From Eubacterium sp. (GTDB taxonomy: Bacteria; Bacillota_A; Clostridia; Lachnospirales; Lachnospiraceae), in assembly GCA_017475785.1 (NCBI GenBank), contig JAFVEX010000188.1, forward strand, positions 1 through 58,743: a DNA stretch of 58,743 nt, in the 5' to 3' direction. A program made the position numbers and the translations under genes. Below, in pieces: positions 23,617 to 32,555 of the stretch. Positions within the stretch are counted from its first letter, which is position 1. Every line of letters begins with the position of its first letter. Below the pieces are notes generated by a model. That model was not told the DNA's origin. It ran no database searches and worked only from the letters and a program-made list of their open reading frames with translations.

Positions 23617-25743
23617 TTAAACATACACCTGCAGGTTGTCCCCTGCCAGGCGCTGCACGATAGCCTCCAGATCATCCTCCGAATTGGAAAGTGGATTTTC
23701 TGTCCTGCAGGTAATATAGACCATCGTGTTGTCGTTTGCCTGCAGGCCGATGTGAAGCATTTCGCGCTGCTCAGAATTATCACTATAGTGATATGTATAG
23801 CGCAGCACACGCGCATATACGTCATAACCGTTAACGTTCATAGTGTACAGGTCGCCCACTTTTTTGTCGGATATATAGTCATCTGAGGATTCAAACCTTT
23901 GAGACTGTTCTGAAAATTCTTCGTAACCCCATTCATCGAGCCGATAGCGAATCGTCTCTTCCACTCTGTCTGCATATTGATAGGAATCATCCCCGGAAGG
24001 CCAGTATTTATGTCGCAGTGAAATATTGCTGTTGGAAGAGTACATGTCCCAAAACACCCGCTCCGTCATATCCGAAGATTCTTCAAATTTTTCATTTTTG
24101 TCTAATGAATACGCGAGATCTCTTTGAACCACTATTGCTGTCGATCGGTCTTCTGATGTGATAATCCTCCCTGAGAATGGTGAAGCCGCTGTGATCTGGT
24201 CAAATTCACTCGTTTTAAATTCCAGACCCGACAAGGCGACCCTGATCAACTCATCCATATCCTGATGTTCTTCTTCTCTGCAGATCACTCTGCAAACAAA
24301 CGCACTCTTCTCGCCACGGGGCTGCATTGCGTAAGCATAGGTCAGACCATTTGTTGTCCCCTGAAAGACTGAAAACTGCATGCCGTCAATTTCCAGTTCC
24401 TTCAGTTCTGTGTACGTCCTGTCCTCAACCCTGATCCAGTTATTATAGATGGTATCAACACTCTCATATGTATGGTACTCATATTCATAGCTGCGATAGA
24501 TACCATCCTGAGATGTGGTGATGTCCAGAAATTCCATTCCCCAGTCAATATCCAAACTCCAGGCTTCTTCGATGTTCCTGTCCCACTCCGAATGCCACGG
24601 AATCACAGCGATTTCCTGCTCATCGCCTGCTGCGGCCTTGTAGGTTGGCCTAATATTTGTAATGTAGAGATCACTTCCTTCTTCCGCTGCCTGTGCTCCG
24701 ATCTGTGTCAGGTCGGCAGAATTAATCAGAGAGAAATAATCTGCCATACCGTCAATACTGGCAGAATTCGCGCTGAGATCCTCCACAGAGAATTCTGCAG
24801 GAGTTGCTTCTGTTCCGACCGATTCGGCAGTTGTCCCTTCAACGTCGGTGTCTTCCTGATCCTGGAAATCTGTATCAGAATATGAATTGTCCGTATCTTC
24901 GACCGACGCGGTGCTGTAATCGCTCGATCCGCCTGAACCAGTGTCATCTCCTCCATGGTTTTTTATCCATGCCACGACACCGATGATACAAAGTACAAGA
25001 ATAATCAGAATCGGTGTGAAGTTTTTTCTGGCCGCCGGGGGGGCTGTTTTGATGTCTGTCCAGTCGCTGGAATTGCCGGTCTGATCCGTTCCGACCCCCG
25101 CGCCGGACTGGCCTGTAGTTCCGGTTCTTCCGGATGAACCGGCAGATCCTGCTGCTCCGGCTGCACCGGATTGACCGGCGGATCCAGCTGCCCCGGACTG
25201 ACCCGCTGCCCCGACAGCGCCAGATTGACCGGCGGATCCCGCTGCTCCGGCTGCCCCGGCAGCGCCAGATTGACCGGCGGATCCCGTTGCTCCGGACTGG
25301 CCTGCAGATCCTCTTTGTCCTGCAGTTCCGGAGGAATTGCTCCCGGTGTCTTTCGCGCTTACATCCAGAAACCATTTCAGCCTGTCGAAAACGCGCCGGG
25401 CATCTTCCTGGTTTCTGAAGACGACGGTCGCCTGCTGGTTTGACAGCTTCACGCCGCTGCTGATCAGCGCGTGATTCTCCCGGATCGTCTTCTCAAACTG
25501 CTCCGGAACCCAGCCCAAGTCGAAATCGATCTGAAAACCATTATCGCGCATGAAGGCAGAGTGAATGTTCCTGCCAAATCCTACCGCTGTTAAAAGATTC
25601 TGGGCAGCCAGATTAATGGCGTTTTCATCTGCCGCCTGCGGTCCTTTCTGCTCCGGCACCGTATACAGGGTAATCCCGTAATCCTCCTGAGATGGAGCGA
25701 TGTGCAGTGTTCTCTTTTGTTTGACGATGTCGTAATTATTCAT
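23617..25743 (-). CDS. Single-pass membrane protein with KRT-H tag, paralogue 1
   Basis: The 708-residue protein starts MNNYDIVKQKRTLHIAPSQE. Residues about 35-120 form one EIIB-like unit (LLTAVGFGRNIH). A long Gly/Ser/Ala/Gln linker of SAGQSGAAGAAG type and one transmembrane helix (FTPILIILVLCIIGVVAWI, about residue 250) follow. The roughly 430-residue extracytoplasmic domain starts with an acidic Ser/Thr/Asp stretch and contains DLYITNI and AASPFSGR. The same two marks occur in the two genes upstream, so the three are tandem paralogues. No enzymatic motif was seen. The start codon has only a weak GGAT ribosome binding site. Confidence 0.7.
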   Translation of the reverse strand: MNNYDIVKQKRTLHIAPSQEDYGITLYTVPEQKGPQAADENAINLAAQNLLTAVGFGRNIHSAFMRDNGFQIDFDLGWVPEQFEKTIRENHALISSGVKLSNQQATVVFRNQEDARRVFDRLKWFLDVSAKDTGSNSSGTAGQRGSAGQSGATGSAGQSGAAGAAGAAGSAGQSGAVGAAGQSGAAGSAGQSGAAGAAGSAGSSGRTGTTGQSGAGVGTDQTGNSSDWTDIKTAPPAARKNFTPILIILVLCIIGVVAWIKNHGGDDTGSGGSSDYSTASVEDTDNSYSDTDFQDQEDTDVEGTTAESVGTEATPAEFSVEDLSANSASIDGMADYFSLINSADLTQIGAQAAEEGSDLYITNIRPTYKAAAGDEQEIAVIPWHSEWDRNIEEAWSLDIDWGMEFLDITTSQDGIYRSYEYEYHTYESVDTIYNNWIRVEDRTYTELKELEIDGMQFSVFQGTTNGLTYAYAMQPRGEKSAFVCRVICREEEHQDMDELIRVALSGLEFKTSEFDQITAASPFSGRIITSEDRSTAIVVQRDLAYSLDKNEKFEESSDMTERVFWDMYSSNSNISLRHKYWPSGDDSYQYADRVEETIRYRLDEWGYEEFSEQSQRFESSDDYISDKKVGDLYTMNVNGYDVYARVLRYTYHYSDNSEQREMLHIGLQANDNTMVYITCRTENPLSNSEDDLEAIVQRLAGDNLQVYV

Positions 25744-25915
25744 GCGGTATCATCCATTTTTATGATGCTTTACTTGAGTCAGTTAGCTCGTTTACGATGT
25801 ACTTACTCAGACTAACGTCCTTTCCAACTTTTGCGCCCAACTGACTTCCCAAAACTTGCGGTTCGCTTTGTAAGAACCTGTCGTTTCTGACTATTTCGAT
25901 TCTGCGCTGCCAGCC

Positions 25916-27556
25916 TCACACATACTGGATTTCCAGACACTCTCCTGCCAGCCTCCAGACGATTTCTTCAACATCTCCGAGTTCCTTTGGGTTCATTCTA
26001 TTATCGACGATCTCCAGACATTCGGTGTCGTTTAAGGACATCCCGATCGAAATAATTTCTACCGGATATTGGGTGTTCCCGTTATTGTATTGGTATTGTT
26101 TACAGAGATATTTCACCTCGTAACCGTTTATCTCCATCGTCTCTATATCAGACACATAGACATCGGAAACGTTCTCTGAATCTGCCATATCATCGGCAGC
26201 ATATTCAAAGAAATATGCCTCGCTATCCTTTGTATCAAACTGATAATCAATGTATTCGTGTACTCCGATCGTATCGTAATCATTCCCATCTGCATATCCA
26301 TACATATCATAATTATGGCTGAAAAAATGATCATACCACCCCGACGGACTCTCTGCCCCCTCTGTATGCATGAAGCCTTGTTTCAGATAAGTCTCATAAT
26401 CCGGATCCTGCCGGATGACAGCCTTTATATCTTCCTCGTAGCTCGTGATTGCGCGTGTGCCAAGCGGAGACGCCGCGACAACACTCTGGAAATCATCTTT
26501 TTGAATTGCGATGCTTTTCATGAGTTTTCTGAAGGATTCCTGCTTGTCCGGAGCGGATTCATTTTCTTCCAGACGAACTGTCAACTCACAAATCAGGACG
26601 CCGAGGCCATCACGATCCTGAACGGCATAGATTATTACGCGCTCATCTTCTGTTCTCTGAAAAACGTCGAATTCCTGTCCTGCATACTCCATTGTCTCGA
26701 TGCTGTCATATTCTCCCGTATTTGAATCTGTCCAGCCTTCATACAATTTTTCGGCGGTTTCATAGGAGTCTTCGTAATAATATTTTTTTCTCAAATTGTC
26801 TGATGAAATCTCCAGGGAACCGATTCCCCAGTACACATTATTATCCCACGCGCCGTTCCAGTGCACGATGAGGAGCTCCTGCTCGTTCCCAACCATATTT
26901 CCGCTGTAGGGGGCAATGTTGGTGATGAACAGGTCGTCTCCGAAGTCCGCCTCCTGGTCGCCGATCTCAGTCAGATCTGTGAACACCTGCCCGGCATCGC
27001 TGTTTCTGTCTGTCGTGTAGTAATTGAAGCGGTCGTTTTCACTTTCCGACGAGGCAGATGACTCTGCATCCGAAGACGGATAAGAAGACGTCGTGCTGCC
27101 AGTAGAGCGAGACGAGGACGATCCTGATCCTGATTTGCTTCCCAGATACACAATAAACATCGCCGCAAAAATGACCAAAATCACAGGCCATCTAGACGTT
27201 TTCTGGTCGGAGGAGTCACCGCTTCCCGGCTGTCCCTCCTGTGTAGACTGCACGGTGCGGTCAATATTGGCATACTCCTGCCGAGCGGCTTCCGTTTCCT
27301 TTGAATCTGCATTATTTGCTTCCGCTTCCTTGATTTCCGCCTTCTTTGTTTCTGCTTCCTTTGCTTCAGCTTCCTTGATTTCCGCCTTCTTTGTTTCTGC
27401 TTCCTTCTCTTCTGCGGCAATCGTCAGGGCGCGCAGCAAATCACCGACTTGGTCTTCTTTCTTTTTTTTAACCGTTTTCAGTCCGATGCCGAATTCTTCA
27501 GGCACAGGGTGCAGATGCAGTGTTCTTTTATTTCTGACAATACTCTCGTTGGTCAT
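25916..27556 (-). CDS. Single-pass membrane protein with KRT-H tag, paralogue 2
   Basis: The 546-residue protein starts MTNESIVRNKRTLHLHPVPE. It lacks the EIIB-like unit and has a charged repeat (KKAEIKEAEAKEAE) at about residues 50-90. One transmembrane helix (WPVILVIFAAMFIVYLG) follows, then a Ser-rich spacer. The outer domain begins FNYYTTDR and continues with DLFITNI, an ELLIVHWNGAWD strand and AASPLGTR. The outer domain aligns along its length with those of the neighbouring paralogues. An AGGAACAGGG site precedes the ATG. A 172-base gap downstream (25744-25915) contains no gene, hairpin or repeat that I can identify. Confidence 0.7.
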   Translation of the reverse strand: MTNESIVRNKRTLHLHPVPEEFGIGLKTVKKKKEDQVGDLLRALTIAAEEKEAETKKAEIKEAEAKEAETKKAEIKEAEANNADSKETEAARQEYANIDRTVQSTQEGQPGSGDSSDQKTSRWPVILVIFAAMFIVYLGSKSGSGSSSSRSTGSTTSSYPSSDAESSASSESENDRFNYYTTDRNSDAGQVFTDLTEIGDQEADFGDDLFITNIAPYSGNMVGNEQELLIVHWNGAWDNNVYWGIGSLEISSDNLRKKYYYEDSYETAEKLYEGWTDSNTGEYDSIETMEYAGQEFDVFQRTEDERVIIYAVQDRDGLGVLICELTVRLEENESAPDKQESFRKLMKSIAIQKDDFQSVVAASPLGTRAITSYEEDIKAVIRQDPDYETYLKQGFMHTEGAESPSGWYDHFFSHNYDMYGYADGNDYDTIGVHEYIDYQFDTKDSEAYFFEYAADDMADSENVSDVYVSDIETMEINGYEVKYLCKQYQYNNGNTQYPVEIISIGMSLNDTECLEIVDNRMNPKELGDVEEIVWRLAGECLEIQYV

Positions 27557-27609
27557 GATCCCTGTTCCTCAATATAGGAAACGAACAAAATGCTCGCGTT
27601 TTGAGCGTT

Positions 27610-29316
27610 TCAGACACTCTCAATCTTCACGTTCCCTACCAGGCGCCTGACGATTTCTTCCACGTTTTCTCTAGGTTCCTCGACATCCATCATCTCATCT
27701 GTAATTTCCATGTATGTGTTGTGGTTCACTACAAATCCGATCGAGATCACATCATATGGAGTGACATTGTCATCATACGTGTACTGGTAATTCGCGTGTA
27801 TGTACTTCACAAAATATCCATTTATATTGATGCCCTCTATGTCCGAGACAGTCAGATCCGACACGCTTTCTGATCCATTCCACGGATTTGCGGTATTTGC
27901 AAAGAAAGATTCATTACTTGAAGGCACGGTTAAGTTATAATTAATGTGTTCCTGCGCGGATCGATGCATGTATTTTCTGTCCAGGTCATATTCATACATC
28001 GTGTAATTACAGAGTGTTTGATGTTCTGTCCAATATAAGAAGCCTTCCTTCCCCAATACTTTTGGATACTGATCCCGCAGCTCCGCCTCATATCCTTCAT
28101 CCCAGGAAACAATCGCTCTGACGTCCTGATCATAGTTCCTGATCGCGCGCGCCGCAAACGGTGATGCCGCAGTTACGTTTTCGAAATCATCTTTCCGGAT
28201 CGTGATGCCCTTCACCAGCTTTTCAAAGAGTTCTGTCTCCTCCGGGGCTGTCTCGCCTTCCTCCAGCCTGTCGACGATCTCACAGACCAGCAGACCCAGA
28301 CCATCCCTCTCCTGCAGGGCGTAGACGGTCACGCGGTCATCTTTTGTCTCCTGAAAGACGTAAAACTGCTCTCCATCCTGTTTTTTCTTTTTCAGGCTGG
28401 TGCACTTCCCGCTGCCGTAGTTTTCTTTGGCGTCGTGATATTTTTCCGCGGTTTTATATGAATCATCATAGGCGTATGATTTATTAAGATTTCCGGATTG
28501 CACTTCCAGAGAACCGATACTCCAATCGGCGCTCTTCTCCCATGCGCTGTTCCATTTCACGATGAGAAGCTCCTGACTGTCTCCAACCATGTCACCGCTG
28601 GAATTGTCGATATTGGTGATATACAGGTCATCGCCGAACGCTGCCGTCTGCGCGCCTATCTCGGATGGATCCGTAAATACCTGCGCCGCTGCGCTGCTTC
28701 TGTCTGTCGTGTAGTAATTAAACGGATTCTCGTCGCTCTCTTTTGATGAAGATCCCCCGAACAAGGAACCTCCGGAAAGAGACTTGCCTGAAGATGTTTG
28801 AAACCTGTAAGTTATGTAGCTGATTGCCGTGTAAATCAGAAACATCAAAACCAGGAAAAGAATAAACTTGAATATGGATCCCAGGCAGCTGCCTTTCTTC
28901 TTCTGACCGGCTCCCTGATTTGTACTTTTTCCCGGTTTTGTACCGGTTCCCTGCTGTGTACTTGTTCCCGGCTTTGTTCCGGTTCCCTGTTTTGTACTTG
29001 TCCCCGGTTTTGTTCCGGTTCCTTGCTGTGTTCCGTAGCCCAGGTTTTTGGCTGCCCCGGCTGAACCCGGTTTGACCGGATCCTTCGCAACTGTCTTCCC
29101 TGCTGTTTCCCCCGCTTTCTTCTCCGGCTCCTTCAGGATATAGCCATCCACGAAGGTGCCATCCTCCATGATTCCCCCCGCGCGGATGCGGCCATGCTCA
29201 TCCGGCGTCTTCGCCGCGTAGAAAACGGGTTTTACCTTGAGCCTGACGCCATATTCCCCGGCAGACGGATCCTTGTGCAGGGTTCGTTTTTTGCTGACAA
29301 TATCCTGATTCTTCAT
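27610..29316 (-). CDS. Single-pass membrane protein with KRT-H tag, paralogue 3
   Basis: The 568-residue protein starts MKNQDIVSKKRTLHKDPSAG; I place the start at 29316 so that the motif begins at residue 1 as in the paralogues. A Thr/Gly/Lys repeat linker (GTGTKPGTSTKQ, five to six copies) leads to a transmembrane helix (FILFLVLMFLIYTAISYITY). The outer domain begins FNYYTTDR and includes DLYITNI, ELLIVKWNSAWE and AASPFAAR. It is the closest relative of paralogue 2. It lies directly downstream of an 18-bp tandem repeat array that separates it from the HerA-like gene. Function is unknown; the outer domain may sense or bind something at the cell surface. Confidence 0.7.
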   Translation of the reverse strand: MKNQDIVSKKRTLHKDPSAGEYGVRLKVKPVFYAAKTPDEHGRIRAGGIMEDGTFVDGYILKEPEKKAGETAGKTVAKDPVKPGSAGAAKNLGYGTQQGTGTKPGTSTKQGTGTKPGTSTQQGTGTKPGKSTNQGAGQKKKGSCLGSIFKFILFLVLMFLIYTAISYITYRFQTSSGKSLSGGSLFGGSSSKESDENPFNYYTTDRSSAAAQVFTDPSEIGAQTAAFGDDLYITNIDNSSGDMVGDSQELLIVKWNSAWEKSADWSIGSLEVQSGNLNKSYAYDDSYKTAEKYHDAKENYGSGKCTSLKKKKQDGEQFYVFQETKDDRVTVYALQERDGLGLLVCEIVDRLEEGETAPEETELFEKLVKGITIRKDDFENVTAASPFAARAIRNYDQDVRAIVSWDEGYEAELRDQYPKVLGKEGFLYWTEHQTLCNYTMYEYDLDRKYMHRSAQEHINYNLTVPSSNESFFANTANPWNGSESVSDLTVSDIEGININGYFVKYIHANYQYTYDDNVTPYDVISIGFVVNHNTYMEITDEMMDVEEPRENVEEIVRRLVGNVKIESV

Positions 29317-29346
29317 CTTTATCAACTTTCTGTCTGCGATATCCGT

Positions 29347-29487
29347 TTCATGACACATCTACGTTCCGTGACACATATATGTTCCATAACGCATCTACGT
29401 TCCATGGCGCATATATGATCCATGACGCATCTACATTCCATGACACACATATATTTCATGACGTGCATATATTCCATGACGCGGGCG
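29347..29487. repeat. Array of about eight imperfect 18-bp tandem repeats
   Basis: Units of 17-19 bases with consensus TTCCATGACGCATMTAYG follow one another without spacers. The array fills almost the whole gap between the HerA-like gene and the third membrane paralogue, inside what looks like one transcription unit. It is not a CRISPR array, because there are no unique spacers. Confidence 0.85.
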
Positions 29488-29515
29488 TGTGCTTTGCTTC
29501 TGCCGGGTGCGGATG

Positions 29516-31492
29516 TTATTCTTCCATCAGCTTCCAGAACGGCAGGTTCCGGATGGCGGCCGGCGGCTCCGTCCCGATCTTGACGATGCTGTGGTGCTCC
29601 TGCAGCTGGCGGATTTCGTTGTAGAGATCCCTCCCCGCCGCGCTGCCGGGCTGCGTGCGGAATACAAATTCCACGTCGCTCTGCTTCAGATCGGCAACAT
29701 TATGGACAACCCACGTGAGAATATACTTCGCGTAATCGTCATCACCCGCGTTGAAATGGCGCAGGAACTGGGTTGACAGAATCGTTCCGACACCAAATTC
29801 GCGGCCTTCCTTCAGTATTTTCTTCAGGGACGGGTATCCCTCGCTCATGAAGTGGTCTGCCTCATCCACGAGGATCATCTTCGTCAGCTCGCGGTATTTG
29901 CCGGAATGCCTGCTGGAACCTGCGGCGTGCATCTGCGCGTAGAACAAGTTCAGCGTCATCTCGACGACGAGCGACTGGATGTCCGGATCGTACCCGGAGA
30001 GGTCGATGACTACGACGCCGTCGAGCAGGGCGAACAGGGACTGTGTCTTCTCCGGATCTGGCTCAAAAATCTCAAAGTTCGCGAGTTTTTCCATCGCGGC
30101 CATGAGCGAATCACCCTTGCCGCCGTCTTCCAGCGCGGCGTAGCTCTCGTAGACCTGTGCGAAGGTCGGCGCAGTCCTGCTCCAGGTGGATGACTGATCC
30201 GGCAGAATTCCCATCAGCCGGTAGGCGTGCATGATGCTCTTGAACAGGGCGCTCTGCTGCTTCGGTCCGAGATGATAGGTGCGCGCGATCGTATCCTTGA
30301 AGGCGTTTCCTGTGTGGGACGGCAGAAGCGGGCGGAAAACACTGGACCGCGTGACTGCCAGTGGATTGAACGGCAGGTGATATGGCTTCAGCACCTTCGC
30401 CTGCGTAGCCTGCCGGAAGTCCCATTTGCTCTCGTTGTAGTCTCCCTTATAGTCAAAGATCAGGATGCCCAGCGGCCTGCCGGTATAGTTATTCGGCTGC
30501 TCGCGAACCAGCTGCGTAATCAGAGACTTCGCAAACTGCGTCTTTCCGGTTCCCATGGTGCCGATGATGCCGGTGTTTGTGTGGAACAGGCGGCTGGTGT
30601 CGTTCGGGCACCAGATGAGCGGCTGCTCGTCCTCAACAGCCGTGCCGAAGAATATCTCCATGGATGTGGGGTCGGACTCCTCTTCCGCAGGATCTGCGAT
30701 GCCCTGGATGTCTGACGCGTTCATAGGATCTGTGGCGCCCTGGATGTCTGACACGTCCACAGGATCTGCAACGCCCTGGGTGTCTGACGCGTCCTGAGAA
30801 TCCGCGGCGTCTTGGGTGTCTTCTTCGCTCAGGAGTTCTGCGCTATCTGAAGTTTCTCCTTCATCCAAAGGTTCTGCGGTGTCCATGAGTTCTGCGGCGT
30901 CTGAAGTTTCTTTTTCGCTCAGGGACTCTGCAGCGGCCAGGGATCCTGAAACACGCGAAAACTCTGAAGCATCCGGTGATTCAGAGAAATCTGAGTTTGT
31001 ATTTCCCACTGCCAGACCGCTGCCTTCGGGTAACTTCTCCTCTACCAGCTCTGTGCGTCCTGTATCCCCGGATACCTGGCTCTCTTCTGACTCCAAGGAT
31101 GCCGCAGCCTCTTCTGATTCCAGCGGCTCCGCGCCCGGAAGCGCCGCCCAGATCTCTGCGGGATCGGGCAGGGTCTGCCACGCAGGATCTTCTGTGCAGA
31201 ACTGCAGGTACCGTTCAAGCGCAATCAGCGGCCTCTTGTTCTTATGCGCGTTCAGTTCGCAGAAATGGGAATTTCCCGCCAGCGCGGCGCAGATTTCCTG
31301 AAGCTTCTGCGGGCTGCGCACGGCAAAAAGTGTTCCCTCTGTCAGCCCTGCGGCTTCTGCTTCGCTGCTGCAGGTTTCCAGATAGACGGCCTCCAGCTGA
31401 TCCATGCCCTTTCCGCTGCCTCTCTGACGGATCCAGGCTCCGAACGCGCTCCTGTTATCCTGAATCATCTGCCACGCTGCTGAAAAATTCAT
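29516..31492 (-). CDS. HerA/FtsK-superfamily ATPase, DptH-like
   Basis: The 658-residue protein has a 120-residue helical N-terminal domain. A low-complexity acidic segment follows with repeated DTQD/DASD/DIQG units (about residues 130-275). The C-terminal HerA/VirB4-type ATPase domain shows Walker A IGTMGTGKTQF near residues 306-316, the strand GILIFDYKGDYN, and Walker B KMILVDEADHF. The P-loop and the IFDYKGDY strand resemble those of DptH, the ATPase of phosphorothioation-linked restriction, but no dnd or dpt genes are present. HerA-type ATPases usually form hexamers that pump DNA or, in some systems, protein. No transmembrane segment was seen. It lies 21 bases after the degenerate AAA+ gene. 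Confidence 0.82.
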   Translation of the reverse strand: MNFSAAWQMIQDNRSAFGAWIRQRGSGKGMDQLEAVYLETCSSEAEAAGLTEGTLFAVRSPQKLQEICAALAGNSHFCELNAHKNKRPLIALERYLQFCTEDPAWQTLPDPAEIWAALPGAEPLESEEAAASLESEESQVSGDTGRTELVEEKLPEGSGLAVGNTNSDFSESPDASEFSRVSGSLAAAESLSEKETSDAAELMDTAEPLDEGETSDSAELLSEEDTQDAADSQDASDTQGVADPVDVSDIQGATDPMNASDIQGIADPAEEESDPTSMEIFFGTAVEDEQPLIWCPNDTSRLFHTNTGIIGTMGTGKTQFAKSLITQLVREQPNNYTGRPLGILIFDYKGDYNESKWDFRQATQAKVLKPYHLPFNPLAVTRSSVFRPLLPSHTGNAFKDTIARTYHLGPKQQSALFKSIMHAYRLMGILPDQSSTWSRTAPTFAQVYESYAALEDGGKGDSLMAAMEKLANFEIFEPDPEKTQSLFALLDGVVVIDLSGYDPDIQSLVVEMTLNLFYAQMHAAGSSRHSGKYRELTKMILVDEADHFMSEGYPSLKKILKEGREFGVGTILSTQFLRHFNAGDDDYAKYILTWVVHNVADLKQSDVEFVFRTQPGSAAGRDLYNEIRQLQEHHSIVKIGTEPPAAIRNLPFWKLMEE

Positions 31493-31513
31493 TGTCTTCT
31501 TCCTTTCCTGCTC

Positions 31514-32551
31514 TTACGATTTTTTTCTCAGAATATCATCCCAGAGTTCCTGATCCGACGGCACCGCGTCTACTCCATATGTTTGTGCCCAGGAGTCTGG
31601 CGGCTGCGGAGGCGTATAGATTCCGCCGAGTCCATCATGACCAGCACCCGGAATTAAACCTGGCACCCCGGCAGTATCCCCGCCGCCCGGAACGGTCATA
31701 GCCGGAATCCCTGCCTGCGGCGCAGAAGGCAGTCTGCTTTTCTCGACTGCCTTGACGGCAGCTTCGAACTGTCCCTCTGTGTATACCAGCTCCTGCGCGC
31801 GCAGTGCCTGCACCACCTGATTGAGGTCTCCGCCGTACTGGCTGAGTGCCCGCTCCTTCAGCTGAAGGCGCAGGATCGTTACGACCTGCTGCATTTCGCG
31901 GTAGCTGAGACCTTCACTGAGCTCTGCGAGACGCTGGAAAGACGGCTCTTTCTCCTGGCTCCCGGGTATGACAGATCTGCGCGGCATCTTGTTCTCAGGT
32001 GCCTCGAAGAAGGCCCGGCGCTCAGAATGGCCTGGCAGCTCCAGCGAAAACACCTGCAGATTCCGCAGATTTCCTGCTTTTACTGCCTGCCTGTCACACT
32101 CGACAATAAACACAATGATCTGGGCGGCTCTTGAAAGCGCTGCCCAGATATAATTCAGTTCTTCCCAGTATTCACTGTCTCCCTGCGGCTCGAACAGCAG
32201 GATGCACGGCGCCTCAGCAGCCTCCTCAATCAGTTTTTCAAAAAACACGGTCCGGCTCTCTTCCGGGATCATATGGAACAGCGCATGTGTGACGCGGTAA
32301 AACAGATACCCTTTCACCGCCGCGCTCCCGGCGAACGCTTCCACAAGCGTCCGTTTTCCCGTGCCTGCCTCACCGGTCAGACAGAAAGTTCTCTGCCTGG
32401 GGAGCATGAATATTTCATCCAGCTCCTTTTCCAGCAGCAGCCCGCCCAGAACCCCTTTCAAAAAGGCATTTCCGGGCAGCTTTTCCAGTCGCAGCGGAGG
32501 AATCGGCTGCAGTGTTCTCTGCAAAAACTGTTGTTCACTGATGGTTTTCAT
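31514..32551 (-). CDS. AAA+ family protein with degenerate Walker B
   Basis: The 345-residue protein has a clear Walker A, GEAGTGKRT (residues 60-68). The strand where Walker B is expected reads CILLFEPQ (residues 116-123), without the usual Asp-Glu pair, so it may bind but not efficiently hydrolyse ATP. A C-terminal Pro/Gly-rich tail (IPAMTVPGGGDTAG) ends in a charged DQELWDDILRKKS. I place the start at 32551, 4 bases after the stop of the Vps4-like gene, which implies translational coupling; longer versions overlap that gene with an Arg-rich nonsense segment. A non-hydrolysing AAA+ partner encoded next to an active one suggests a mixed ring or regulator. Confidence 0.75.
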   Translation of the reverse strand: MKTISEQQFLQRTLQPIPPLRLEKLPGNAFLKGVLGGLLLEKELDEIFMLPRQRTFCLTGEAGTGKRTLVEAFAGSAAVKGYLFYRVTHALFHMIPEESRTVFFEKLIEEAAEAPCILLFEPQGDSEYWEELNYIWAALSRAAQIIVFIVECDRQAVKAGNLRNLQVFSLELPGHSERRAFFEAPENKMPRRSVIPGSQEKEPSFQRLAELSEGLSYREMQQVVTILRLQLKERALSQYGGDLNQVVQALRAQELVYTEGQFEAAVKAVEKSRLPSAPQAGIPAMTVPGGGDTAGVPGLIPGAGHDGLGGIYTPPQPPDSWAQTYGVDAVPSDQELWDDILRKKS

Positions 32552-32555
32552 ACGT

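Noticed and set aside
29347..29487. CRISPR array
   Set aside because: The 18-bp units are contiguous and imperfect, without unique spacers, and no cas gene is present.
29516..31492. Conjugation (type IV secretion) locus
   Set aside because: A HerA/VirB4-like ATPase alone is not enough: no relaxase, coupling protein or VirB6/VirB8-like gene is present in the cluster.
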